From: Bacteroidales bacterium
Lineage (GTDB): Bacteria > Bacteroidota > Bacteroidia > Bacteroidales > UBA932
Length of the DNA stretch: 9,133 nucleotides
Reading direction: 5' to 3'
Assembly (NCBI GenBank): GCA_013335275.1
Contig: JAAXVX010000041.1
Coordinates: forward strand, 1 to 9,133
In this document: in pieces, positions 1 to 7,489 of the stretch
How the letters are laid out: the number at the start of each line of letters is the position of its first letter
How positions within the stretch are numbered: the first letter of the stretch is position 1
Position numbers and translations under genes: made by a program
The notes under the pieces: generated by a model
The model's database searches: none
Seen by the model: the letters and a program-made list of their open reading frames with translations, nothing else
What the model was told of the DNA's origin: nothing

Positions 1-675
1 TACCATTGTTTCATCGGGTTTCCCCTCTTTGACGGAAACAAGCTTCTGCACTCTCCCCTGCCTGCGTTCAAGGTATTCGCTGTCGAGCGTGAAGCGACAA
101 TTGGTATCAGATGCGGGATATGGTTTGCCATGCAACGCTTCATACTTTCGCGCAAGATTCGCAAATAGCTTTTGCTCAAACTCCTCGTCGCCGGGAAAAA
201 GAAACTGCGTATATCGATCGTTATCGTTTTTCGTGCTGCAAACAATCGGCGACAGCGCGACGAAACGCATGTCCTCCGTGAATTCAGGAGGATCAAGCCG
301 CTTCACCGTTTCAACACGAAACTGCTCAGTCCCGATCCGCACCATCGGTTGATGCAATAGCCCAATAACAAGATGTTCGATGAATTCATTTTTCGGTGAT
401 GATACGGTAAAGTGCAACAGCTTTTCGCGAGTGCTCATTGTACCATCATCGCTAATAAGCCATTTCTTTCCCTTTGCCGCGACATAAAGCGGAGAGAAGG
501 TAAAAAGCTTGAAGGCCCGGTTTTGCAACACATAACCCTGCTCGTGCAATCGTTCGGCATACTCACTTGAACTTTGATCGACGATGTTGTAGATAAGGGA
601 GGAGAGCTGATGGAAACAGTTGACCGGAAGAGTAATTGACGGTTTTCTATGGGAGAGGGTTAGATTAATGCGCAT
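1..675 (-). CDS. cas6: Cas6 pre-crRNA endoribonuclease, 3' end beyond window
   Basis: Cas6 cuts the repeat in the pre-crRNA to leave an 8-base 5' tag. The frame is open from an ATG at 675 to base 1 (225 codons) with no stop, so the C-terminus, including the usual glycine-rich loop, lies outside the window. The protein starts MRINLTLSHRKPSITLPVN, a ferredoxin-like first strand. Y29 (LIYNIVD), H44 (RLHEQGY) and K56 (AFKLFTFSPL) are placed like the Tyr/His/Lys catalytic residues described for Pyrococcus Cas6, and LFTFSPL is a typical Cas6 stretch. It lies 23 bases after the csm5 stop and is probably in the same operon. The Shine-Dalgarno sequence is weak. It is the expected partner of the ATTGAAAC-ending repeat. 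The family call is firm; the exact catalytic set is inferred by position only. Confidence 0.9.
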   Translation of the reverse strand, partial: MRINLTLSHRKPSITLPVNCFHQLSSLIYNIVDQSSSEYAERLHEQGYVLQNRAFKLFTFSPLYVAAKGKKWLISDDGTMSTREKLLHFTVSSPKNEFIEHLVIGLLHQPMVRIGTEQFRVETVKRLDPPEFTEDMRFVALSPIVCSTKNDNDRYTQFLFPGDEEFEQKLFANLARKYEALHGKPYPASDTNCRFTLDSEYLERRQGRVQKLVSVKEGKPDETMV

Positions 676-698
676 ATAATGCTATCTATAATTATTTT

Positions 699-1853
699 CT
701 ATCGTGTTTCTGCAACTTCCAGCTTCACCCAGCCAAGCGGCGTTGACGGTGATCCGTTGTGCACCAGAAGCGTTCTGGTCGATGGAAATGGAAGTTCTCC
801 TAACTTGAGTAATCGAAGATAACCTTCAAACGGAAATTGTTCTCCAGCGTTATCGTTATCGACAGCAAGTCCTATCGAATTGTCATACCATGTTTTCCCG
901 TTCCCGAGTCTAATAACCGCGACTTCCGGTCTGGCACGTTGTATCTGCAAGTAAAGTTTTTCGTAAAATTTCTTGAGTGGCTCGAATCTGCGAGAACTGT
1001 TCTCCAACTTTTTCATTTCGTGAGAACATGAATCGAGTGATTGTTTATTGATTTTCTTGAAAAGATCGGCAATCGATTGATTATCAATGAAACTGAATCC
1101 TGTTGGTTTCATGGGTAACTGCATGGAAATCGAAAAAGAACTTAATGCACCGGGCATTAAGACTTCAAGCCAAAGAGGAATGTCATTATCGTTTATGCCT
1201 GAATATTCTTGTTGAGTGATCGATACTCTTTGTATATTTCTGACTGAAAGAGTATTGGAAATGAAAAAGCCTGAATCACCAATACGTAAATGCCGGAAAG
1301 GATCGTGTGATATGTTCCCAAAACACAATTTTTCCGGGTTTGATTTTTTCAGGGGTAACCAATCTTCATTCTCGACATAATTTTTTATTTCATTTAAATA
1401 CTCCTTGCCTTTCGATGTCTTTGTCATCCAGTCGAGTAAGACTGCTGTACGAATTGCCCCTTTTATGGTACTACCTGGAACAAACTGACGTCCAGAACTT
1501 GCAATTAAGCAACGCACTTCGTTTTTTTGTATTTCCCCTCCAACAGGAATCCGACAACGGGTGATTTCTGAGATGTCTACCTTCAGACGTTTCCTGATAA
1601 AATAATCGAGTGAAAAGTTAGATCGGTTGTTATCATACCCATCCCTGATTCCGGCAACATATTCGTCAATCAGCTCCGGCTTTGCTGCGAGTAATTGCTG
1701 TAATTTTTGCCCATCGATATAGAGCAAGGAACTATCTTCCCTAACATAAACATAATCACTGTATGGTGAAAGTACAGCTTGCTCACCAGCTCCAATGTGA
1801 AGGGGAGAGATCGTCTTGAGTGAGACGTTGAATGTTTTAAGCTTTTCACTCAT
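699..1853 (-). CDS. csm5: Csm5, type III-A RAMP subunit at the crRNA 3' end
   Basis: Csm5 is the RAMP (Cas7-like) subunit that caps the 3' end of the crRNA in the Csm complex and helps crRNA maturation. The 384-residue protein has the N-terminal RAMP signature SPLHIGAG (16-23) and the strongly conserved PGSTIKGAIR (126-135), which recurs in Csm5 and Csm3 proteins. The C-terminal part has FPSTRTLLVHNGSPSTPLGW, typical of Csm5. Length is normal for the family. The start ATG overlaps the csm4 stop as ATGA (1853-1850), which implies coupled translation. The stop is TAG at 701-699, and cas6 follows. The upstream AAAAGAA is only a weak ribosome binding site. Nothing looks truncated. Confidence 0.93.
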   Translation of the reverse strand: MSEKLKTFNVSLKTISPLHIGAGEQAVLSPYSDYVYVREDSSLLYIDGQKLQQLLAAKPELIDEYVAGIRDGYDNNRSNFSLDYFIRKRLKVDISEITRCRIPVGGEIQKNEVRCLIASSGRQFVPGSTIKGAIRTAVLLDWMTKTSKGKEYLNEIKNYVENEDWLPLKKSNPEKLCFGNISHDPFRHLRIGDSGFFISNTLSVRNIQRVSITQQEYSGINDNDIPLWLEVLMPGALSSFSISMQLPMKPTGFSFIDNQSIADLFKKINKQSLDSCSHEMKKLENSSRRFEPLKKFYEKLYLQIQRARPEVAVIRLGNGKTWYDNSIGLAVDNDNAGEQFPFEGYLRLLKLGELPFPSTRTLLVHNGSPSTPLGWVKLEVAETR

Positions 1854-2875
1854 ATTCTTTTGCCCATAGGAATAGCGAAATTGAATCCATTACGCAGAAT
1901 TGTATTATCACCGTAAGGCGAAACATCGACGAAACGGCCCCTTATATTGTTTTTCAGTAATGCGCCTTCACGAACAAACCTCGCTCGTTTTCTATGTTTT
2001 TCAGTATCACCCATTCTCCCAATCGAGCCACCTCCTCGGATAATCAGTTCGTAGTCGCTTAATCCGTTATGAAACTCTTCATTACTTGACGGAGAAATCA
2101 AAGAAAGTCCTAAAAAAGCTTGTGGATTTGCAAAATCAGGAAGATCGACTTCAGTAAAAACCACATCCTTAAACTGCCCTTTTCCTGATGACCGTTCACC
2201 TCCTACGCCTTCGTCTGCCATAATCCGTAACGCTGCCAAGAACTCAGCTAATTCTTCCGGATCGAGTTTGTGTTCATATAGTACGTAGAATGCGCCTCTG
2301 AGTTTAGTGCCGCTCAGAATGATTGGCGTAAACTGTACAGTTGTCTCGTGATATAGTCTGTCTGTATCTTCGGCGGTAGTATGTACTTTAACCTTCGGTA
2401 TCGTTTGAATTGTACGAATGTTTTTATTGTCGAGAGGCTCTGGAATCGAACCAAGTTCATCTGGCGCATAAACAAAATCACCCCCAATGGTCGGCAAGGC
2501 AAGCAAATCGATTTCTGAAGATAATTTCTCAGGATCAAAATCCGATAACAACTGTTTCCAAATACCAACTGAAACGTACCTGACATTCTTCAAGATTTTT
2601 GGTTTGTCATTCAAACCAAAACACAGCGGAGGTTTTGGCAGAAAATAAGAAACACGATCCCCGTTTAATACCGCATAGAATCCCGATGAAAACCTAAGCT
2701 TATCTGACTTTATATGATCGATTAACGTCTTTGCACCGCTTAACGCCATCTCATAGATGTTTGCAAGAGCTGAAAAAAAAGTATCGGAATGCAAAACATC
2801 ACTGGTATCATCAAGCCCTGTCTCTCCAAGGTGGAACTGACCGTGATCGTCAGGAATGAGAAGAATCGTCTTCAT
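1850..2875 (-). CDS. csm4: Csm4, type III-A RAMP subunit at the crRNA 5' tag
   Basis: Csm4 (Cas5-like) binds the 5' tag of the crRNA and Cas10 at the base of the Csm complex. The 341-residue protein has the family hallmark LHSDTFFSALANIYE (28-42), a glycine-rich loop GVGGERSSGKGQF (223-235), and a C-terminal FNFAIPMGKRI ending usual in Csm4. It starts 11 bases after the csm3 stop, and its stop overlaps the csm5 start by 4 bases. The sequence before the ATG (TTAAAGAATCC) contains no strong Shine-Dalgarno sequence, so translation may depend on coupling. Its place between csm3 and csm5 is the standard III-A order. I see no damage to the frame. Confidence 0.93.
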   Translation of the reverse strand: MKTILLIPDDHGQFHLGETGLDDTSDVLHSDTFFSALANIYEMALSGAKTLIDHIKSDKLRFSSGFYAVLNGDRVSYFLPKPPLCFGLNDKPKILKNVRYVSVGIWKQLLSDFDPEKLSSEIDLLALPTIGGDFVYAPDELGSIPEPLDNKNIRTIQTIPKVKVHTTAEDTDRLYHETTVQFTPIILSGTKLRGAFYVLYEHKLDPEELAEFLAALRIMADEGVGGERSSGKGQFKDVVFTEVDLPDFANPQAFLGLSLISPSSNEEFHNGLSDYELIIRGGGSIGRMGDTEKHRKRARFVREGALLKNNIRGRFVDVSPYGDNTILRNGFNFAIPMGKRI

Positions 2876-2886
2876 GGATTCTTTAA

Positions 2887-3615
2887 TTAAAAAGTTACGG
2901 CATCATCAGGAACTCTTTGATTGTCACCTTTATACTGTTCTATAGTTTTCTTTTCAATAGTGACATTTTCAAATTTTATATGCCCATAGCCTCTTGAACC
3001 TTGACCACCAAGATAATCATCTTCGAGAATTCTCATGGCCCGGATAATTTCTTTTAAATGAGTCTCTTTTTTACCATCATCCATCACATTGTAAATAAAA
3101 CAAAATTTAAAACACGCACCAGCAGGCACTCGTTCAAGCTGGCGAGGGTTTGCCATACCAGTCATCCGATTAATTGTATTCTCCCATTTAGACTCAGTAT
3201 AATCAAGCTCAAGTTCTGCAAATATCCCGCCTCCCTCTTTTTCTTTTTTGAAATGCTCCATATAGAGAAATGCATCCCTAACGATAAGTCGCGCCGAAGT
3301 GCTTATTTTATTATCCTTATCATTAGCATCGCCAAATATTTCAATGATATTAGGACATTTTCTATCAGTAATTGCGTTATAGGGAATTCCCTTTTCTGAA
3401 CCTATTGCAATTGAACCTTCTTCTCTCGCAAGAATTGAGCGAAGCTTACCCTTGATCGAGCTTCCCGGAATATATGGAATACCACTAGATGTCTTGATTA
3501 CGTTCAAATCAATACCTCCAATGTCCAGAGCTGTTTTAGATCCGCCAATATGCATACCTGTTTCAGCAACAATAGTTCCTGAAATAAATACTTTTTCAAT
3601 TAACTTGCTCATCAT
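2887..3615 (-). CDS. csm3: Csm3, backbone subunit and target-RNA endonuclease
   Basis: Csm3 forms the repeated Cas7-like backbone and cuts target RNA at 6-base steps. The 242-residue protein has GMHIGGSK (20-27), then GGIDLNVIK (33-41), where D36 sits at the position of the catalytic aspartate of characterised Csm3 proteins. It is followed by PYIPGSSIKGKLR (47-59) and a C-terminal glycine-rich loop GGQGSRGYG (203-211). The gene begins ATGATG (3615); the first ATG overlaps the csm2 TGA. GGAGGAG lies a few bases upstream inside the last csm2 codons and can serve either ATG, so the second (3612) is possible. This is the best ribosome binding site in the operon, in keeping with several Csm3 copies per complex. 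Slicer activity is predicted intact. Confidence 0.95.
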   Translation of the reverse strand: MMSKLIEKVFISGTIVAETGMHIGGSKTALDIGGIDLNVIKTSSGIPYIPGSSIKGKLRSILAREEGSIAIGSEKGIPYNAITDRKCPNIIEIFGDANDKDNKISTSARLIVRDAFLYMEHFKKEKEGGGIFAELELDYTESKWENTINRMTGMANPRQLERVPAGACFKFCFIYNVMDDGKKETHLKEIIRAMRILEDDYLGGQGSRGYGHIKFENVTIEKKTIEQYKGDNQRVPDDAVTF

Positions 3616-4088
3616 TTATCTCCTCCATAATATTTGTGGTAAGCGATAATTGCTTCAAAAAAATCCTTGAGCTGTTTGAGCTTACTTACGTCATCTACAC
3701 TTCTGATCAACTGATCGATCAAATAAAGAAACGTTTTTAATTCATGTCTATCTGCACGTCCAGCGACATAGGCAACCTTTGGCCTCAAAGTAAACAGCTC
3801 TGTTATTGATTCAAGATTTTTTATTCTCGAATAAACATTGCGTAATTGCGAGGTCGTCATGCCCTTTTTAGTATTTTCCACATATCGCTTCACCTTGTCT
3901 ATATATTCATTATAAGAGGATACTTTTTGTAAGAGTATCAGATCGACAAAATCGTTACCAAAGTATTTTTTTACAACCTCATCGGCATCTACTTCACTCC
4001 ATTTATTATTTTGCCAAGTGTTTTGGTGGTGTCCACTTCCTCCGTGCCCACCGGATGAATTTCCAGATTTATACGGTTTGTCTGCCAT
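3612..4088 (-). CDS. csm2: Csm2, small subunit of the Csm complex
   Basis: Csm2 is the small all-helical subunit that lines the crRNA-target duplex in the complex belly. The C-terminal two thirds is helical and carries GMTTSQLRNVYSRI, the conserved Csm2 TSQ(I/L)R signature, and ends HKYYGGDK. The N-terminus is odd: a Gly/Ser/His/Asn-rich, probably disordered tail (SGNSSGGHGGSGHHQN). Two starts are possible: ATG at 4088 (158 residues, chosen because it is ATG and shortens the overlap with csm1) or GTG at 4097 (161 residues). Neither has a clear Shine-Dalgarno sequence. The gene overlaps the csm1 end by 20 bases with the ATG start. The last codons (GGA GGA GAT AAA) double as the csm3 ribosome binding site. 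Confidence 0.9.
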   Translation of the reverse strand: MADKPYKSGNSSGGHGGSGHHQNTWQNNKWSEVDADEVVKKYFGNDFVDLILLQKVSSYNEYIDKVKRYVENTKKGMTTSQLRNVYSRIKNLESITELFTLRPKVAYVAGRADRHELKTFLYLIDQLIRSVDDVSKLKQLKDFFEAIIAYHKYYGGDK

Positions 4089-6585
4089 CGTTATCACTTG
4101 TTTTGGTTGATAATGTCTTTTTCCCTCTGACTGTCATCTCAGCCCAACGAGCACCTACAGCGATATACATTGGATTGACTGCCTCGCCTTGCAGTGCATT
4201 AAAAAATGCGGATTCATATTCTTTGACCAATTCATCGACAAATATCTTTGAATACTCCTTTATCTCTCTGAGATAGTAAGCCAATCTCCAGACTTTTATT
4301 TCAGCTGGTTTTTCATTTTTAAACCTTTGCTGCGCTTGGGAATTGCCATTTTTTTCAGCTTTTCTGAAACGAACAGCTCTTTCGAAAATCTGTTCAAGAC
4401 CTTCGCAACTTCTTAGCACTTTTTGAATCATAGCTTTTGCATCACCCTGATCATTGATTTGATCCGACAGTTTTCTTTTGATCTCTTTTGCTTTTGCAAA
4501 CTCTATCCAACTCAGATTCTGTCCAAACACGTTGATGCAGTTTTTTTCGAGACTCTCGTGCTTGGCTTTATGAAGTCGCTGTTCAGCAAGTGCGGCAAAC
4601 CTCGAAACAGGATAATGGTCATCAACCACCAGCAAGCTCGCCGAAAGCGTAATACCTGGATGATTGCAGACAAAGCTGGAAAATTTCTTTTGGATAGTAA
4701 ACGCAAATTCGAAAACATCCTGCCATGCTCCCACCAAAAAGAAATCGTCACCTCCAGAAAATATTGGATAAAGCGTCCCTCCGTAATTATCGATCAGATT
4801 ATTCATGTAACCTTCGAAAAACCACTTGAGTTGTCTCGAAAGCACCATCATTCGAGCAGGTGATTTGCGTCCATTCGCGGTGTTGAGTCCTTCGGTAAAG
4901 ATTTTACCGAGATTATCGACATCCATTTTCAGGATACCAAGTTTCGCAGTCCCGGTCTCGATACATGCATGACCTGCCAATGCTTCGAACGTTTTGATAG
5001 AACCAGCGTTTCGTGATTGATCATCGGCTTCCGGCAAACGACAACCTTTCAGGCTCATCAGCTCCTCGAACTCATCGATTGCTGTTTGTGAATTCCATTG
5101 AGGCAGTGATTTGACCGCAAACGCAAAACTGGAAGCTTGTCCCTCGAAGTTACAGTCATTGAAAAGAATTCCGCCAAAGTTTGCAGTTATTGCACTCTTT
5201 GAAGAAAAATTAACTTCGTAACCAAGCTCATTGAAAATCTGTTGCCAGCCTTTCGATGTTTGTTTGCCGGTAAATCTGGATATTCGATAACCAGCGGACT
5301 TGACCAACTGAGTTGTCAAATCGATATAGAGGTCATCTTCTTCAGGATTGCTCTGGGAAAAAGGTGAAAATACCGCATCAAAATCAAGAGCTTGATATTT
5401 AACTCTCTTTTGCCGGTTCACTGCATCCTTGACATCATCCCACGTCTTGACAAAATTGCCAAAATCCTGAACAGAAACTGGCACACAGGCAAGATCAACC
5501 GACAGTTCGCAGCCTTGTTCGAGCAATATTTTTGAAATCCTTTCAGAGCACAACTCGAAAGCCTGCGGTTTAGATGCTGGCGCAAGAATGAAAAAATTTC
5601 CGCCGCCGTTGAACAGCAGGTTTGCGGGTTTGAGATCGAGTTCTTCGAGCAGGCTCCGAACGCACACTTCCGCCAGAAGCTGAACGAAGTATGAACGTCC
5701 TTTAAGCGACTTCGCCGCTTTTTTTGAGGGAATACTGAAAATGAAATCCTGAATTCCCGACAAATCGCCCGATATAAGTACGCATGGCTTGAGAAACTCC
5801 AGACTTTTATATCCATTCGCGGATTCATCAACAATGCTATTCTCGCGCCCCTGCCAGCATCCTTGCATCAACTCATCGTAAAAGCAGAGCGCTATGGCGG
5901 CAGTTGTGCGCATGTGGTCGTAGAGATTGACGCCAGAACTGAAACGCTGCTCTTTTCCATCCCCATCCACAACAGTTTCGGCGGGAACAGCGTGCAGGTA
6001 TTTCTGCGCGAGATTCAGCAGTTCATCTATGCTCTTGCACTTGATGAGGGCATCTAAAAACTGCTTTGCAAGTTCATGATAAAGATTCTCACCTGGTTCA
6101 TCACCAACGAACGCTGAATGGCAAGGAAAAGCGGCCTGCTCCTCTATCGAAAGCGGATTGACATCGAGGAAGCTCATTTCGGGCGCTACCATTTCCCGGC
6201 CAATATCATTCCTGATTGTTATTTCATTGAAAATCGAATGAACTCTTGCCGCATGCAGCTTGACAGCATTCTGGTTCGCGCTCGTTGCCGGTTCCGCCGA
6301 TGCGCAATCTGAAGCTATTTTGATAAGCTTCAAGAGAACGGCGCTTTCTTCAGCTTCTCTTTGGGTAAAGAACGAAGCTGTCAACAGCGGATCATCCTCA
6401 AAAAAAGCAGGCTTTTGAGATCGAATGTATTCGGTAAGAGCCGCAGAGTATTTTCGGTAAGAATTGGTACGAGCTGCATCAAATGCATCAGCCCGCTGAT
6501 CCCATTCAGGTAGTTGCGCCAACTCTATGAATTTACCAATCTCATGAAGCAGGGTGAGAAGGTAAAACGAATCCCTTTGAGCCAT
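4069..6585 (-). CDS. cas10 (csm1): Cas10/Csm1, large subunit with intact GGDD cyclase and degenerate HD motif
   Basis: Cas10 is the large subunit; on target RNA binding its palm makes cyclic oligoadenylates, and in many homologues an HD domain cuts ssDNA. The 838 residues are normal length for the family. Domains in order: an HD-like N-terminus with LLHEIGKF (H14-E15 where HD is usual); Palm1 opening with SGDLSGIQDFIF (272-283) and NGGGNFFIL; a linker domain without any CxxC pair; Palm2 with KMDVDNLGK (553-561) and SGGDDFF with G611-G612-D613-D614; and a helical C-terminal domain. The ATG at 6585 lacks a clear ribosome binding site. It overlaps csm2 at its 3' end and follows the upstream membrane-protein gene by 86 bases. 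Cyclase activity is predicted; HD nuclease activity is doubtful because the other expected histidines are also not seen. Confidence 0.95.
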   Translation of the reverse strand: MAQRDSFYLLTLLHEIGKFIELAQLPEWDQRADAFDAARTNSYRKYSAALTEYIRSQKPAFFEDDPLLTASFFTQREAEESAVLLKLIKIASDCASAEPATSANQNAVKLHAARVHSIFNEITIRNDIGREMVAPEMSFLDVNPLSIEEQAAFPCHSAFVGDEPGENLYHELAKQFLDALIKCKSIDELLNLAQKYLHAVPAETVVDGDGKEQRFSSGVNLYDHMRTTAAIALCFYDELMQGCWQGRENSIVDESANGYKSLEFLKPCVLISGDLSGIQDFIFSIPSKKAAKSLKGRSYFVQLLAEVCVRSLLEELDLKPANLLFNGGGNFFILAPASKPQAFELCSERISKILLEQGCELSVDLACVPVSVQDFGNFVKTWDDVKDAVNRQKRVKYQALDFDAVFSPFSQSNPEEDDLYIDLTTQLVKSAGYRISRFTGKQTSKGWQQIFNELGYEVNFSSKSAITANFGGILFNDCNFEGQASSFAFAVKSLPQWNSQTAIDEFEELMSLKGCRLPEADDQSRNAGSIKTFEALAGHACIETGTAKLGILKMDVDNLGKIFTEGLNTANGRKSPARMMVLSRQLKWFFEGYMNNLIDNYGGTLYPIFSGGDDFFLVGAWQDVFEFAFTIQKKFSSFVCNHPGITLSASLLVVDDHYPVSRFAALAEQRLHKAKHESLEKNCINVFGQNLSWIEFAKAKEIKRKLSDQINDQGDAKAMIQKVLRSCEGLEQIFERAVRFRKAEKNGNSQAQQRFKNEKPAEIKVWRLAYYLREIKEYSKIFVDELVKEYESAFFNALQGEAVNPMYIAVGARWAEMTVRGKKTLSTKTSDNDGRQTV

Positions 6586-6637
6586 ATGGTTACAAGATAA
6601 TGCTCATTATGAATAAAAATTCACGCTATCGGCCATG

Positions 6638-6666
6638 ATACTAATTATGCTATTTCATCAAACCAA
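6638..6666 (-). promoter_or_regulatory. Possible promoter for cas10-csm operon
   Basis: In the 86-base gap before cas10 the minus strand reads TTGGTT, 17 bases, TAGTAT, an approximate sigma-70-type pair 52 bases before the ATG. The match is poor at the -35 element and the host's promoter consensus is unknown. A 5-bp A/T-rich hairpin (6610-6623) lies between it and the gene. The gap is also short enough for read-through from the upstream membrane-protein gene. Confidence 0.2.
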
Positions 6667-6671
6667 TCGAG

Positions 6672-7187
6672 TTATTTCTTATAACCGGTTGTCATCATAC
6701 AAGTCAATACATCATTCAACAATCGACCTCTAAAATTGACAATAATCGCGTTACGCCGGACGTTGATCATATCTCGCTCTCTATCATCAACTCGACCTTC
6801 ATCTGGTGGAGCGTAAACTATAAGTGCATTTTGATCATTCTTTATATTCAGTATTCTATCAAGTTCACTTTTACACGAACTCCAATGGACTAACAATAAT
6901 GCTATATCCCTTGCTTTTTCTATTGAAGTTTTTTCGATACGAATTATATTATTCTCTTTAAACAAACCCGAATCAATGAGCATTGCTTTAAGATCATCAA
7001 ATTTAGTATCTGAATAAATAGCAATTTTTCTCTTTGACAAATTTTTACCTAAACGCCACAACACAGGCAAAACACCTGTTAAAACCAGAAAACCAGTAGA
7101 AAGAAATACCAGTATGTTAAAAACAGTACTAATTCCACCAAAGAGAGTAAAAAAAGGTTGGTTAAAAAATGAAATGAACGGCGTCAT
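6672..7187 (-). CDS. Membrane-anchored protein with unrecognised alpha/beta domain, candidate CRISPR accessory effector
   Basis: I do not recognise this family. From the ATG at 7187 the protein has 171 residues: a hydrophobic region at about 10-43 (FFTLFGGISTVF onward, one long or two short membrane helices), a basic stretch (LWRLGKNLSKRK) that predicts a cytosolic C-terminus, then a soluble domain. That domain looks alpha/beta, with strand-like KIAIYSD, NIIRIEK, IALLLVHW, ALIVYAPP and NAIIVNF, and ends GRLLNDVLTCMMTTGYKK. A Rossmann-like sensor (TIR-, CARF- or Csx23-like in role) would fit but is not shown. Upstream in-frame ATGs at 7247 and 7340 exist. The 7187 start is preferred because the N-terminus then resembles that of the upstream Csx15 protein and the shared TGTTACAGAA element lies just before it. 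It is clearly more AT-rich than csx15. It sits between csx15 and cas10, so a role in type III signalling is inferred from context. Confidence 0.7.
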   Translation of the reverse strand: MTPFISFFNQPFFTLFGGISTVFNILVFLSTGFLVLTGVLPVLWRLGKNLSKRKIAIYSDTKFDDLKAMLIDSGLFKENNIIRIEKTSIEKARDIALLLVHWSSCKSELDRILNIKNDQNALIVYAPPDEGRVDDRERDMINVRRNAIIVNFRGRLLNDVLTCMMTTGYKK

Positions 7188-7199
7188 CAGATCGCTTTT

Positions 7200-7209
7200 T
7201 GTTACAGAA
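7200..7209 (-). promoter_or_regulatory. Shared 10-base element before the membrane-protein gene
   Basis: The minus-strand sequence TTCTGTAACA ends 12 bases before the ATG at 7187. The identical decamer lies 19 bases before the csx15 ATG (8085-8094). In both copies GATTC stands just upstream, at different spacing. It could be an operator or a 5' UTR element, or simply common ancestry of the two gene starts. It supports the 7187 start. Confidence 0.4.
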
Positions 7210-7241
7210 TCGAGCAAGAGAAGATATGATAACGTCTGAGC

Positions 7242-7372
7242 GGGCATGGGTTCTGAGTTTTGGGTATTCCTAAACAACTGAACTGCCGGACAACGAGAAC
7301 TTGAGTCGCATCGAGCTGATGGCTCGATGGAACGTGGCATCGGGGCGCGTGGGTGGGTATGGGATTCTGAGT
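7242..7372. repeat. Imperfect direct repeat pair in the accessory intergenic region
   Basis: The plus strand has GGGCATGGGTTCTGAGT at 7242-7258 and GGGTATGGGATTCTGAGT at 7355-7372, which differ by one substitution and one inserted base. The copies flank about 100 bases without a recognisable gene. They may mark a local duplication or a dispersed genomic repeat; no mobile-element end is recognisable. Confidence 0.5.
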
Positions 7373-7489
7373 CTTACAACCGGGTCTGCTTCATTGACAT
7401 CGTTGCGTATATACGTTACGTAGCTTCTCAGTTTTATCCAAGTCTTTTCGGGAAAAAACTGATTTTTTCTGGAATATTTTTTGGGGTTT

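Larger units (their letters stand above)
7188..7489. other. Intergenic region between the two accessory genes
   Basis: About 300 bases with no convincing gene. The open frames that cross it (upstream extension from 7187 to 7340, and a frame from 7782 to 7270) give low-complexity, unconserved-looking peptides. It contains a weak A/T hairpin just past the csx15 stop (7452-7469: GAAAAAA, 4-base loop, TTTTTTC), a 10-bp perfect palindrome CGTATATACG (7406-7415), an imperfect direct repeat (7242-7258 and 7355-7372) and the shared pre-start element at 7200-7209. It could hold a separate promoter for the downstream gene, or be the remnant of an insertion or a lost gene. Confidence 0.5.

Noticed and set aside
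29..360. Plus-strand frames over the left end
   Set aside because: They lie opposite the clear Cas6 frame, which has family motifs and runs off the window edge.
4512..5834. Other-frame open stretches within cas10 on both strands
   Set aside because: The Cas10 frame accounts for the whole region with its conserved motifs.
6672..7187. Calling the second membrane protein Cam1, Csx23 or a TIR protein
   Set aside because: The layout is similar, but I cannot match any diagnostic motif of those families by eye.
7188..7340. N-terminal extension of the second membrane protein to the ATG at 7340 (222 residues) or 7247 (191 residues)
   Set aside because: The extra residues are low in order, precede the membrane helix oddly, and would cover the shared pre-start decamer. 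The 7187 start gives an N-terminus like that of the Csx15 protein. Not excluded.
7452..7469. A/T inverted repeat after csx15 as a rho-independent terminator
   Set aside because: The stem is only A-T pairs plus one G-C, with no separate U-tract; too weak to call.
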